This document shows, piece after piece, positions 7,483 through 16,281 of a DNA stretch of 33,661 nt. Location: positions 1 to 33,661 of the forward strand of contig NZ_RXMA01000039.1 of the NCBI RefSeq assembly GCF_003966125.1, given 5' to 3'. The notes beneath the pieces are model-generated. The model was not told the DNA's origin and did not search any database. It worked only from the letters and a program-made list of their open reading frames with translations. A program made the position numbers and the translations under genes. Numbering within the stretch: position 1 is the first letter of the stretch; each line of letters begins with the position of its first letter. The stretch comes from Azospirillum griseum (lineage in GTDB: Bacteria; Pseudomonadota; Alphaproteobacteria; Azospirillales; Azospirillaceae).

Positions 7483-7513
7483 GCGGGATTTGACACGACG
7501 GGGCATCCCGCTC
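7481..7513. terminator. Dyad across the convergent cobK and cobJ stops
   Basis: A perfect 9-bp inverted repeat GAGCGGGAT/ATCCCGCTC (7481-7489 and 7505-7513) with a 15-base loop covers the gap between the cobK stop (7480-7482) and the cobJ stop (7514-7512). No T-run follows on either side, so it is not a classical intrinsic terminator. It could stabilise both 3' ends or act as a bidirectional pause. The symmetry is seen directly; the role is inferred. Confidence 0.5.
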
Positions 7514-8270
7514 ACCCCCGGTAATGGCGTGGGGTGTAGACCCAGGGCTGGCCGTTGGGGCGGGGGACAAGGCGGGTGTGCGACGCGCCGATGATGACCA
7601 GCGTCTTCATGTCCGCCTGTTCGGCCTGCACCGCGCCCAGGCTGGTGATGGTCATGACCTCATCCTCCCGGCCCACGGCGCGGCCCAGCACCACCGGGGT
7701 GTCGGGGCTGCGGATGGCGCGCAGCGCGTCGAAGGCGGCCCCCAACTGCCAGGGCCGGGCGCGCGAGATCGGGTTGTAGAGGGCGATGACGAAATCCGCC
7801 TCCGCCGCCAGACGCAGGCGCTTCAGCACCACATCCCACGGCTTCAGATTGTCCGACAGCGAGATGGCGCAGAAATCATGCCCCAGTGGCGCACCGGCCC
7901 GCGCCGCCGCCGCCTGCATCGCCGACACGCCGGGATCGACGCGCAGGTCCAACGTGCGCCACGCCGGGGGGGCGTCGGGATCGTCCAACGCCTCGAACAC
8001 CGCCGCCGCCATGGCGAACACGCCGGGATCACCACCCGACACCACCGCCACCTTGCGGCCCTGCGCGGCCAGATCGAGCGCGAAGCGGGCGCGGTCCAGC
8101 TCCACCCGGTTGTCCGACGCGTGGCGCACCTGCGGCCCCGGCGGAACCCGGTCCACATAGGGGAAATACCCCACCAGATCGGTGGCCTCGGCCAGATCGC
8201 GCCGGGCCTGCGGCGTCAACCACTCCTCCGGCCCCGGCCCCAGCCCGACGATGGTCAGCCAGCCGGTCAT
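7512..8270 (-). CDS. cobJ: Precorrin-3B C17-methyltransferase CobJ
   Basis: This enzyme methylates C-17 and drives ring contraction of precorrin-3B to precorrin-4. The 252-residue protein has the loop IVGLGPGPEEWLTPQA (7-22), VVSGGDPGVFAMAAAVFEAL in the first half, DPGVSAMQAAAARAGAPLGHDF, and the CobJ-type FVIALYNPISRARPWQL near the middle. Length is standard and no fusion to CobI or CbiG is present. The ATG overlaps the cobI stop as ATGA (8270-8267). It is the last gene of the long riboswitch-headed minus-strand unit. Its substrate, the hydroxy-lactone precorrin-3B, is supplied by CobG from the same unit. Confidence 0.95.
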   Translation of the reverse strand: MTGWLTIVGLGPGPEEWLTPQARRDLAEATDLVGYFPYVDRVPPGPQVRHASDNRVELDRARFALDLAAQGRKVAVVSGGDPGVFAMAAAVFEALDDPDAPPAWRTLDLRVDPGVSAMQAAAARAGAPLGHDFCAISLSDNLKPWDVVLKRLRLAAEADFVIALYNPISRARPWQLGAAFDALRAIRSPDTPVVLGRAVGREDEVMTITSLGAVQAEQADMKTLVIIGASHTRLVPRPNGQPWVYTPRHYRG

Positions 8271-9037
8271 TCATACACCCCTTCGGCCCGCCGCCCGTCG
8301 CCGGGGATGACGATTTGCGAGAAATAGGGCGCGCTGTCCGGGGCCTCGGCCAGCGGCATCACCCGTTGTTCGACCATGCTGGCCCGTTCGACGTACCACG
8401 CCCGGTCGGTCAGCCCGGCGGCGGCGATGGCGCGGCGGACCTTGGGCAGGTTGCTGCCCAGCTTCATCACCACGCTGGCCTGCGCCCCGGTGATGGCGCG
8501 CAGCAACGATTCCTCGTCCAGCGTGCCGGGGATGACCGACAGCACGTCGTCGCGCAGCATCAGCGGGCGCGGCAACAGGGAGGCGCTGGCCACCATGCTG
8601 GTCACGCCGGGAACGACCTCTGTCGGGAAGCGGGTGGAGAGCCGCAGGAACAGATGCATGAAGGAGCCGTAGAAGAACGGATCCCCCTCGTTCAGCACCG
8701 CCACCGACCGACCGGCGGCGAGATGGACGGCCAGCCGTTCGGCGGACTCGTCGAAAAAGGCTTCGATCTGGCGGCCATAATCCGGGTGATCGGGCGGCAG
8801 TTCCACCGTCACCGGGTAGACCATCGGCACCTCGACATGCTCCGCCGTCACCACCGCGTCGGCGATGCGGCGGGCGTGGCCGCGCGTGCCGCGCTTGCAG
8901 AAATAGGCGACGACCGGACAGGCGGCGATGCGCTTGACCGCCTTCAGCGTCATCAGGTCGGGATCGCCGGGGCCGACGCCGACGCCGTAGAGCCGACCAA
9001 GGTCCGGGGTGGGGGTGGTGAGCGGATCGCCGGTCAT
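8267..9037 (-). CDS. cobI: Precorrin-2 C20-methyltransferase CobI
   Basis: This enzyme methylates C-20 of precorrin-2 to give precorrin-3A. The 256-residue protein carries LYGVGVGPGDPDLMTLKAV (about 15-33), VAVLNEGDPFFYGSFMHL and VVPGVTSMVASASLLPRPL, the standard CobI/CbiL blocks. The frame is open much further upstream through cobH, but the ATG at 9037 overlaps the cobH stop as ATGA (9037-9034) and gives a normal CobI length, so the longer version is rejected. Coupling to cobH upstream and cobJ downstream places three pathway steps in one translated set. Confidence 0.94.
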   Translation of the reverse strand: MTGDPLTTPTPDLGRLYGVGVGPGDPDLMTLKAVKRIAACPVVAYFCKRGTRGHARRIADAVVTAEHVEVPMVYPVTVELPPDHPDYGRQIEAFFDESAERLAVHLAAGRSVAVLNEGDPFFYGSFMHLFLRLSTRFPTEVVPGVTSMVASASLLPRPLMLRDDVLSVIPGTLDEESLLRAITGAQASVVMKLGSNLPKVRRAIAAAGLTDRAWYVERASMVEQRVMPLAEAPDSAPYFSQIVIPGDGRRAEGVYE

Positions 9038-9672
9038 TCCACGTCGCTCGCCAGGGCGTTGACGGCGGCGGCGGCCATGGCGCTGCCGCCGCGCCGCCCC
9101 CGGATCGCCAGATAGGGCAGGCCGAACGGGTTGGCGGCCAGCGCGTCCTTGCTTTCGATCGCCCCGACGAAGCCGACGGGGAAGCCCAGCACCGCCGCCG
9201 GTTTCGGCCCGCCCGCCGCGATCCGCTCCAGCAGATAAAACAGCGCGGTTGGCGCGTTGCCGATGGCGACCACCGCGCCGTCCAACCGATCCCCCCACAG
9301 GTCGAGCGCGGCGGCGGACCGCGTGTTGCCAATGCGCCCGGCCAATGCAGGAACCGACGGGTCGCGCAGGGTGCAGATCACCGGGTTGTCGGCGGGCAGC
9401 CGGGCGCGGGTCACGCCGTGCGCCACCATTTCGCTGTCGCACAGGATCGCGGCCCCCGCGCGCAGCGCGCGGCGCGCGGCGATGCCGACGTCGGCGGAAA
9501 ACATCAGGTCCTTGGCCGCGTCCACCATGCCGCAGGCGTGGATGACGCGCACCGCCACCGGCTTCAGATCGTCGGGCAGGCCCGACAGGTCGGCCTCCGC
9601 CCGGATGGTGGCGAAGGACTGGCGGTAAATGGCCGCTCCGTCGCGAATGTAGTCGTAGAGCGGCTCAGACAC
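9034..9672 (-). CDS. cobH: Precorrin-8X methylmutase CobH
   Basis: This enzyme moves the methyl group from C-11 to C-12 of precorrin-8X to give hydrogenobyrinic acid, the last ring step. The 212-residue protein has the catalytic-histidine segment VRVIHACGMVD (His45), then ILCDSEMVAHGV and the C-terminal VGFPVGFVGAIESKDAL, all typical. The start is the GTG at 9672 (MSEPLYDY), which overlaps the cobG stop by eight bases; the upstream frame extension is discarded because it lies inside cobG and has no family similarity. Length is standard. Confidence 0.93.
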   Translation of the reverse strand: MSEPLYDYIRDGAAIYRQSFATIRAEADLSGLPDDLKPVAVRVIHACGMVDAAKDLMFSADVGIAARRALRAGAAILCDSEMVAHGVTRARLPADNPVICTLRDPSVPALAGRIGNTRSAAALDLWGDRLDGAVVAIGNAPTALFYLLERIAAGGPKPAAVLGFPVGFVGAIESKDALAANPFGLPYLAIRGRRGGSAMAAAAVNALASDVE

Positions 9673-11014
9673 CGGACAACTCCTCAGCAGACAAACCGAC
9701 GACGCACGCCAGCGCGTCGTCGGGTGACAGGTTGGCGCGCCCCACCCCCGCGTCCGGCAAACCCAGGCCGGGGCGGGCGCGCAGCGCGACATCGTACAGG
9801 CCATCATGCGCGGTCAGCGTCACGTCGGCCACGCCCGGATGGGCGCAGCCCTTGGCGCAGCCGGAGACATGCACCATCGCCACCCGGTCCAGCAAGGGGC
9901 CAGCGCGGTCGGCGATGGCGAGCGCCAGGGCGTGGGTGTCGGTGGTCCCAACGTCGCAACCGGTGACACCGCTGCACGCCGTCAGCTTCAAGCGCCGGTC
10001 GTCGTGGCGCAGAATGCCGCCGTGACGCGCCGCAATCTCTCCGGCGTCCGCCGTCGGATCGACCAGCAGCAGCGCCCGCCAGGGGGTGAGCCGGATCCCG
10101 GCCGCCGCATCGGCCAAGGCCGCCAGCGCGGTGGCGGTGAGGCGACCGAAGGGAAAGGCGACGGTCAGGGCGTTGGCAAGACCGGGAACGGGTCCGCCGA
10201 AACTCCGCATCAGATGGGGGGCGCTCCCCCTCTCCCCGACACCCTCCCCGGCGGGGAGAGGGGACAGCAGGGGAGAGAGGCGGGCGGCGAACGGGCCGGG
10301 GCCAAGCGCGGCGACCAAGGTGGCCATGCGGCGCGGCGGGTCGGGCAGGGTCGCCCGCAACGCCAGAAAGGCACGCCCCAGCGCGGCGGCAACGTCCGGC
10401 ACCGCACCGGCCGGGCACAGGCCCAGCGGCGTGGCGCTGGCACGGGTTCCGCCGAGCGAGACGCGCAACCACGCCCCGTCCACCGCGTCAAACCGCACAT
10501 CGGTTCGGCTGTCGGCCAGATGGGCCAGCCCGCCGCCGCAGACCAGCCAACCGAATTTGGGCGGCAGGGCGTGCAGCGCCGCATCATCGGCCAGCCGGGC
10601 GTCCAGCGCCCGCGCGATCCCGCCCACATCCATCACCGCGCCGGAATCCAGCCCGGCGGCGGGGGCGCACAGCACGTTGCGCACCGCTTCACTCGCCGCG
10701 TCGCGGCCGACATAGCCCAGAGCGCGCAGGGCGTCCGTCACCGGGGCGAGCGTGTCCACCGACAGGCCGCGCAGTTGCAGATTGCCGCGATGGCTCAGGT
10801 CGATCAGCCCGTTGCCATAGGCGTGGCCCAGATCGGCGATGCGGCGGGCGTGCTCGGCGGGCAGACATCCGGCGGGAACGCGCACGCGCAACAGCACGCC
10901 GTCGCCCACCGCCATCGGGGCGAGCACGCCGGGGCAGGTGCCGCGCCGACGCGGCTGGTTGCGGGCGGCCCCGGGCGAGACGACCGGCTGGGGCAGGGTT
11001 TCGGTGGCGGTCAT
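9665..11014 (-). CDS. cobG: Precorrin-3B synthase CobG
   Basis: An oxygen-dependent iron-sulfur monooxygenase that makes the C-20 hydroxy-lactone of precorrin-3A, the step defining the aerobic pathway. The 449-residue protein is of the nitrite/sulfite reductase fold: PGVLAPMAVGDGVLLRVRVP near residue 28, DLSHRGNLQLRGL near 73, and the cluster cysteines in TACSGVTGC and SGCAKGCAHP (C-x5-C then C-x3-C) in the C-terminal third. The ATG at 11014 overlaps the cobN stop as ATGA. Odd feature: an in-frame peptide LSPLPAGEGVGERG in mid-protein is encoded by a GC-rich palindrome (10228-10263) and looks like an inserted repeat. Both flanks stay in frame, so the gene is probably functional. Confidence 0.92.
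   Translation of the reverse strand: MTATETLPQPVVSPGAARNQPRRRGTCPGVLAPMAVGDGVLLRVRVPAGCLPAEHARRIADLGHAYGNGLIDLSHRGNLQLRGLSVDTLAPVTDALRALGYVGRDAASEAVRNVLCAPAAGLDSGAVMDVGGIARALDARLADDAALHALPPKFGWLVCGGGLAHLADSRTDVRFDAVDGAWLRVSLGGTRASATPLGLCPAGAVPDVAAALGRAFLALRATLPDPPRRMATLVAALGPGPFAARLSPLLSPLPAGEGVGERGSAPHLMRSFGGPVPGLANALTVAFPFGRLTATALAALADAAAGIRLTPWRALLLVDPTADAGEIAARHGGILRHDDRRLKLTACSGVTGCDVGTTDTHALALAIADRAGPLLDRVAMVHVSGCAKGCAHPGVADVTLTAHDGLYDVALRARPGLGLPDAGVGRANLSPDDALACVVGLSAEELSGV
10226..10264. repeat. Palindromic repeat element inserted in cobG
   Basis: The arms CCCTCTCCCC (10228-10237) and GGGGAGAGGG (10253-10262) form a 10-bp perfect stem around a 15-base loop, with a second alternative palindrome CTCCCCGGCGGGGAG (10244-10258) inside. 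In the cobG frame it encodes a Gly/Glu/Pro peptide ending GEGVGERG, which I recognise as the translation of a widespread intergenic CCCTCTCCCC-type palindrome. It has base composition and coding content unlike its surroundings. The terminator at 31307-31338 has a related CCCTCCCCGA/TCGGGGAGGG stem. Confidence 0.65.
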
Positions 11015-14000
11015 GCGGCGTTCTCCCGGCGCAGGCGCAGATCCTCCGCCGTGGAGTTGCGGCGGGGGTGCCACAGGCCACGGTCGAGCGCCTCGCTCAT
11101 CCGGGCGAGAATGTGCCGGGAGGCCGCCGGGTTGGCATGGGTCAAAAAGTCCCACACGGCGGAATCCTCGACATAGGCGTCGAACAGCAGGTCGAAATGG
11201 GCCGGGCGCACCGCGTCGGTGGTGGCGGCGAAGGCGAACAGGCTGTCCACGCTGGCCGCCAGTTCCGCCGCGCCGCGATAGCCGTGCCGCATCATCCCGG
11301 CGATCCAGCGCGGGTTGGCCGCGCGCCCGTGCAGGGTCCGCGCGATCTCCTCGGCCAAGGTGCGCACGGCCAGCGTCGCCGGGTCGCTGCTGTCGAGGTG
11401 GTACAGGGCGGGTTCGGCCCGGTCCAGCGCGGCGGCGGCGGCGAACCCGCCCTCGAACTGCATGAAACCGTCGGTGGACAGCACGTCGTGCTCGCGCTGG
11501 TCCTGGTGATGCACCAGCGCGTCGGCCCCGCCAACGCGGCGGCGGAACTGGGCGGGCAACGTCACCCCGTCAAGACCCGCGCCATAAGCGTGGCACCCGC
11601 CATCGAGATAGGCCAGACCGAAATCGGCCCGCGTCGTCCAATCGCCGCGCGCGACCATGCCCGACAGCGCGGTCCCATAGACGCCGGGGGCGGCCCCGAA
11701 CACGCGCGCGGTGGCGCGGCGGCGGGCGTCGTCGTCCGCCAGCCCCTCGGCGATCAGGGCGGCGGTTTCGGCCCGCGCGGTCGCGGCCAGCGGGTTGACC
11801 GCGTCCTCCTCCTCCGTCAGTCCGGCGACGGCGCGCGCCGCCTGATCGAACAGGGCGATCTGTTGGGGAAAGACGTCGCGGAACAGGCCGGAGATCCGCA
11901 ACGTCACATCGACGCGCGGGCGGCCCAGCACGCCGGTGGGCATGATCTCGTACCCGGTGACGCGGCCCGAGCCGTTTTCCCACAGCGGGCGCACCCCCAG
12001 CAGGGCCAGGGCCTGCGCCAGCTCGTCGCCGCCGGTGCGCATCGCCGGGGTTCCCCAGCAATCGACGACCAGCCGCCGGGGCCAATCGCCGTGATCCTGC
12101 AAATGGCGGGTCAGCAGCGCGTCGGCGGCCTGCCAGCCCAGCGTCCAGGCGGTGGGCGTCGGCACCCCGCGCGGGTCGAGCGCGTAGAGATTCCGCCCGG
12201 TCGGCAGCGTATCCGCCCGCCCGCGCGCCGGGGAGCCGCCGGGGCCGGGGCGAACGAACCGGCCATCCAGCCCGGCCAGCAGGGCAGTCATTTCGGCGTC
12301 ACCGCAGGCGTCGATGGCGGCGGCGGTGGTCGCCGGATCGCGCTGATCGCGGGCGACGGCGGCGGTCAGACGGTCGCGCCGCTCCCCGTCCGGGCTGCGG
12401 CCAAAGACGTGCAGCCCATCGCGGATCTGCATCTCCTTGATGTCGCACAGATGGGCGTCCAGGCGGCTGAGGATGGCGTCGGGGTCGTCGTCAGCGCGCA
12501 GGTTGCAATCCGCCGCCAGACCGGAGGACCAGGCCAACTCCAGGATCCGCTCCCGCAGCATCCCCAACCGGCGCGGATCCAGCCCGGTGGCCTGGGAATA
12601 CTCGTCGATGGCGGTTTCCAGCTCGGCCAGGTCGCCGTGCAGCCCGGCCTCGACCGGTGGCGGGGTGAGGTGGCCGATCAGCACCGCGCCCAGACGGCGG
12701 CGGGCTTGCACCCCCTCGCCGGGGTTGTTGACGATGAAGGGGTAGAGCACCGGCAGCGCCCCGCCGACGATCTCCGGCCAGCAGTCCGCCGACAGCGCCA
12801 CCGCCTTCCCCGGCAACCATTCCAACGTGCCATGCGCGCCGATCTGGACCAGGGCGTGGACACCGACGGCATGGCGCAGCCACGCGTGAAAGGCGACATA
12901 GCCATGGCTGGGCGGGGTGTCGGGGTCGTGGTGCTGGGCGGTGGTCAGCGGCCCATGGCCCCGGCTGGGCTGCACCGCCACCACGGCGTGACCGCACAGG
13001 CGGGCGCGGGCGTGGAACGCGCCCTCCGACAGCGCCGGATCGGCCGATGGCGGCCCCCATTCCGCGCTGATGCGCGCGCGCACCGCCGCCGGAACCAGGG
13101 CTTCGTAGGCGTCGAGCGACAGGATCGGGCGGGTGGGGCCGGTCAGGTCGGCCATCAGGGCCGCGCCATCGGCGGGCGTGTCGCGCAGGGTGTAGCCCTC
13201 GGCGCGCAAGCGCTGAAGCAGGGCCACAACACTGGCCGGGCTGTCCAACCCCACGGCGTGGCCGATGCCGCCGCCGGGGCCGGGATAGTCCGACAGGACC
13301 AGCGCCACCCGGCGTTGCGCGCGCGGCGTCCGCCCCAACCGCACCCAGGCGGCGGCGAGATCGGCGACCGCCTCCACCCGGTCGGGCAGCGGGCGCAGCG
13401 ATGGAACGGCGAATTGCAGATCGGGGTCAGGGTCGCCAACGGTCTTGAAGGCGATGGCGCGGGTGATGATCCGCCCGTCCATCTCCGGCAACACCACGTT
13501 CATCGCCAGATCGGACGGCCCCAACCCGCGCGCCGACGCCCGCCAACCGCTTTCCGGCGTGGTCGGCAGAATGGCTTGCAGCACCGGCGTGCCGTTGGCC
13601 TCCAACGGCGATCCATCGGCCTGCGCGGCGGAAAAGCCGGTGGTGTTGACCACAACCGCCGCGTTGCGGTGGGTCAGCGTCGCCCGCACCCAGGCGGCAC
13701 CGTCGGGTTCCTTCAGGCTGGCGACGAAGAGCGGCAACGGGGCCAGGCCGCGCGCGGCCAGCGCGTCGCACAGCGCCCCCACCGGCTCCAGATCCCCGGC
13801 CAGCAGGTGGGAGCGGTAGAAGGTGACGGCCACCACCGGTGCGTCCGCCGCCACCGCCCCGCGCCAGCCGTCATACAGGCCAAAGCGCGGGACCGGAACC
13901 GGATCGCGCCAGGGGGTGGGATGACCGGCCAGCGTGGCCGCGCAGGCCAGCAGATGGCCAATGTTGTCCGGCCCGCCTTCGGTGAAGAAGCGCCAGAGCC

Positions 14001-14409
14001 GTTGCGACTCCTCCGCCGACACGGTGCCGAAGCCGCTGAGGTTGGGGTCGGGAACCGCCTCCCCCGGCAGAACGGCCAGCGGAATCCCCCGGTCGCGGCA
14101 AACCTCCGCCACCCGGTCGAGGCCATAGCGCCAATAGCCGGTTCCGCCCAGCAGGCGCAGCACCACCATCCCGGCCTTGGCGATCACCGCATCGACGTAG
14201 AGATCGACCGACAACGGATGACCCAACCGGTTCAGGTTGACCAGCCGCAGCGACGGCAACCGCGCCCGCCCGGCCCGCCACGCGGTGGCGAGCGCGGTCA
14301 GATCGCTGTCGGAAAAGGACAGCATGACCAGCGTCGCCGGAGTCTGCCCCAGATCTTCGGCCTGGGGTCCGGCGTCGAGGTCGTCCTGACGGGCGGCGAG
14401 CAGATGCAT
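11011..14409 (-). CDS. cobN: Cobaltochelatase subunit CobN
   Basis: The large subunit of the ATP-dependent CobNST chelatase, which inserts cobalt into hydrogenobyrinic acid a,c-diamide. At 1132 residues it is on the short side for the family (about 1250-1280 in classical aerobic producers). Family hallmarks include RLLGGTGYWRYGLDR near 85-99, VVVNTTGFSAAQADG near 252, VALVLSDYPGPGGGIGHAVG at 368-387, and QIGAHGTLEWLPGK at 522-535. The C-terminal part has GVYGTALSGMV and a MRHGYRGAAE stretch typical of magnesium/cobalt chelatase large subunits. CobS and CobT are not in the window. The gene lies 24 bases after cobW and overlaps cobG as ATGA. Confidence 0.95.
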   Translation of the reverse strand: MHLLAARQDDLDAGPQAEDLGQTPATLVMLSFSDSDLTALATAWRAGRARLPSLRLVNLNRLGHPLSVDLYVDAVIAKAGMVVLRLLGGTGYWRYGLDRVAEVCRDRGIPLAVLPGEAVPDPNLSGFGTVSAEESQRLWRFFTEGGPDNIGHLLACAATLAGHPTPWRDPVPVPRFGLYDGWRGAVAADAPVVAVTFYRSHLLAGDLEPVGALCDALAARGLAPLPLFVASLKEPDGAAWVRATLTHRNAAVVVNTTGFSAAQADGSPLEANGTPVLQAILPTTPESGWRASARGLGPSDLAMNVVLPEMDGRIITRAIAFKTVGDPDPDLQFAVPSLRPLPDRVEAVADLAAAWVRLGRTPRAQRRVALVLSDYPGPGGGIGHAVGLDSPASVVALLQRLRAEGYTLRDTPADGAALMADLTGPTRPILSLDAYEALVPAAVRARISAEWGPPSADPALSEGAFHARARLCGHAVVAVQPSRGHGPLTTAQHHDPDTPPSHGYVAFHAWLRHAVGVHALVQIGAHGTLEWLPGKAVALSADCWPEIVGGALPVLYPFIVNNPGEGVQARRRLGAVLIGHLTPPPVEAGLHGDLAELETAIDEYSQATGLDPRRLGMLRERILELAWSSGLAADCNLRADDDPDAILSRLDAHLCDIKEMQIRDGLHVFGRSPDGERRDRLTAAVARDQRDPATTAAAIDACGDAEMTALLAGLDGRFVRPGPGGSPARGRADTLPTGRNLYALDPRGVPTPTAWTLGWQAADALLTRHLQDHGDWPRRLVVDCWGTPAMRTGGDELAQALALLGVRPLWENGSGRVTGYEIMPTGVLGRPRVDVTLRISGLFRDVFPQQIALFDQAARAVAGLTEEEDAVNPLAATARAETAALIAEGLADDDARRRATARVFGAAPGVYGTALSGMVARGDWTTRADFGLAYLDGGCHAYGAGLDGVTLPAQFRRRVGGADALVHHQDQREHDVLSTDGFMQFEGGFAAAAALDRAEPALYHLDSSDPATLAVRTLAEEIARTLHGRAANPRWIAGMMRHGYRGAAELAASVDSLFAFAATTDAVRPAHFDLLFDAYVEDSAVWDFLTHANPAASRHILARMSEALDRGLWHPRRNSTAEDLRLRRENAA

Positions 14410-14433
14410 GGCGGTGCGCCCGGATCCGTGGCG

Positions 14434-15483
14434 TCAGCCCGCGATGGCGCGGCGGACGGCGTCGTGGTCCAGCCCGGTTTCGCCGATCACCACCAGACGG
14501 CTGCGGCGCTCCTCGCCCGGCTTCCACAGCCGGTCATAATGGGTCTGCACCCGCACGCCGACCGCCTGAACCAGCAGCCGCATCGGCTTGCCCGGCACGT
14601 CGATGAAGCCCTTCATCCGCAACACGCCGTGCAGGGCGGCGACGTCGGCCAGCCCCTTCGCCAGCGCCTCCGGGTCGGGCTGGGCGGGCAGTTCCACCAC
14701 GAAGCTGGTGAAATCGTCGTGGTCGTGCCCTTCCTCCTCGTCGTGGTGGCTGGGGCGGTTGGCGAGGTCGTCCTCCACCGCCGCGCCGACCCCCAGCAGC
14801 ACCAGCGGATCGACCGCGCCATGGGCGGCGCGGATCAGCTTGGCGTCGCGGTTCAGGGCCTCGCGGATCAGATCCTCCACCCGGGCCAGATCCCCGGTCC
14901 CGACCAGATCGGTCTTGTTGACGACGATCAGATCGGCGCAGAGCAACTGATCCTCGAACACCTCTTCGACCGGGGTTTCGTGATCGACGGTTCCCGACGC
15001 CTCGCGCTGGGCGGCCAGTTGGGCGGGATCGGGGGCGAAACGGCCCTCGGCCGCCGCCGCCGCGTCCACCACCGCCACCACGCCGTCCACCGTCACCCGG
15101 CTTTTGATCGCGGGCCAGTGGAAGGCCTGGACCAGCGGCTTGGGCAGGGCCAGGCCGCTGGTTTCGATGACGATGTGTTCGGGCGGGTTCGGGCGGGCCA
15201 ACAGCTTTTCGATCGCCGGAACGAAATCATCGGCCACAGTGCAGCACAGGCAACCGTTGGCCAGCTCGATCACGTCGTCGTCGGTGCAGGTCGGGTTGCC
15301 GCAGGCGCGCAGAATGTCGCCGTCAATGCCGACGTCGCCGAACTCGTTGATGATGAGGGCCAGACGACGGCCGTCAGCGCGCTCCAACAGGCCCCGGATC
15401 AGCGTGGTCTTGCCGGCCCCGAGAAAGCCGGTGATGACGGTGGCGGGCGTCTTGCCGGCCACCGTCTTGCCTTGAACGGACAT
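14434..15483 (-). CDS. cobW: Cobalamin biosynthesis GTPase CobW (metal chaperone)
   Basis: A G3E-family P-loop GTPase thought to deliver cobalt to the cobaltochelatase. Its 349 residues carry Walker A GFLGAGKTT (19-27), the metal-binding GCLCC motif (Cys78, Cys80, Cys81), ETSGL (107-111), and VNKTDLV (guanine specificity) near residue 200. A His/Asp/Glu-rich stretch, HHDEEEGHDHDD, before the C-terminal domain is a further likely metal site. An AAAGG ribosome site lies about eight bases before the ATG. Position between the cobalt uptake genes and cobN, its presumed client, supports cobalt rather than zinc as the metal. Confidence 0.94.
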   Translation of the reverse strand: MSVQGKTVAGKTPATVITGFLGAGKTTLIRGLLERADGRRLALIINEFGDVGIDGDILRACGNPTCTDDDVIELANGCLCCTVADDFVPAIEKLLARPNPPEHIVIETSGLALPKPLVQAFHWPAIKSRVTVDGVVAVVDAAAAAEGRFAPDPAQLAAQREASGTVDHETPVEEVFEDQLLCADLIVVNKTDLVGTGDLARVEDLIREALNRDAKLIRAAHGAVDPLVLLGVGAAVEDDLANRPSHHDEEEGHDHDDFTSFVVELPAQPDPEALAKGLADVAALHGVLRMKGFIDVPGKPMRLLVQAVGVRVQTHYDRLWKPGEERRSRLVVIGETGLDHDAVRRAIAG

Positions 15484-15495
15484 GGGCGTTTGCCT

Positions 15496-16272
15496 TTATT
15501 CGAAAGCGTCGCGGAAATCGTCAGCGGCGACAAACCGACTCATCATGAAGCCACAGGCCGATCCCAGAACGGCCCAGAACAGCGCGGCGCTGCCCAGGGA
15601 GGCGGTGACGAAACGCGCCGCCAGTTCAGGCGGGACCGCGCCCGCCGGGGTTTCCGGGTGCGGCGCACCGATCAGGTGGGGGAGAAGGATCGCCGCCACC
15701 CCGGCGGCCACAAGGGCAGGAACCCGCGCGAAGGCCAGCGCCAGCAAACCGCCTGCCGAGCAGGCCGCCGCCGCGAACCACCAGAGCTGACGGGCTTCGA
15801 GATCCGCCCCGCCCATGCCGGGCAGTTCCGGCGGCAGGCCATAGGCGGGGGCGAGCGCGAACGCGATGAAACCGCCAGCCCCCCACAGCAGGCCCCGGCG
15901 CGCATCCACCCGGTCGCCCATCAGCAGCATCACCCCGGCCAGCAGCAGGCCATAGCCGACACCGGTCAGCAGGTTGGCCGCGATGGTGGTCAGCAGGCGG
16001 TTCAACGCCTCTTCGGTGGTCGCGGGAACCCCCTCGCCCAAGCTGCGTTCGGGTGTTGCGTGCCCATGATGCTCATGCCCCGTCGCGGTGGGGGCAAGGG
16101 TGGACGCAACAGGCGCTGCGGTCGGCGATGGAGCCGGGGGAACCGTCACCTCGTATTTTTCGGCTTCCAGAATCAGCGGGACGGTTGTCGCCTGCTGAAC
16201 GACGGAAACGGCCGTGCCGGAGAGCACGCCCGCAACCAAGGCGGCTGAAAACAGCCGCCGTATCAGATCCAT
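15496..16272 (-). CDS. cbtA: Cobalt transporter subunit CbtA
   Basis: A 258-residue membrane protein of the CbtA family, found with CbtB under B12 riboswitches and proposed to take up cobalt. The first hydrophobic span is at residues 6-26; then a Pro/Ala-rich loop contains GHEHHGH (65-71), a probable metal-binding site outside the membrane. Further spans follow (LLTGVGYGLLLAGVMLLMG, LLWGAGGFIAFALAP, a cluster near 165-200, and a last one near 225-245). The stop lies 12 bases from cobW. The family assignment is secure from layout and context; the transported ion is inferred from the riboswitch and neighbours. Confidence 0.88.
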   Translation of the reverse strand: MDLIRRLFSAALVAGVLSGTAVSVVQQATTVPLILEAEKYEVTVPPAPSPTAAPVASTLAPTATGHEHHGHATPERSLGEGVPATTEEALNRLLTTIAANLLTGVGYGLLLAGVMLLMGDRVDARRGLLWGAGGFIAFALAPAYGLPPELPGMGGADLEARQLWWFAAAACSAGGLLALAFARVPALVAAGVAAILLPHLIGAPHPETPAGAVPPELAARFVTASLGSAALFWAVLGSACGFMMSRFVAADDFRDAFE

Positions 16273-16281
16273 GCCCCTGGC

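Noticed and set aside
9673..9807. Upstream extension of cobH
   Set aside because: It overlaps the end of cobG in another frame and has no CobH similarity; the GTG at 9672 fits family length and coupling.
10226..10264. Frameshift or pseudogene in cobG
   Set aside because: The odd peptide is in frame and the cysteine motifs follow normally downstream; an inserted repeat explains it better than a frameshift.
11068..16248. 1726-codon plus-strand open frame antisense to cobG-cobN-cobW-cbtA
   Set aside because: It is the mirror of high-GC genes with strong third-position bias; the translation is rich in Gln, His, Gly and Arg with no recognisable domain, while the minus-strand frames are clear cob genes.
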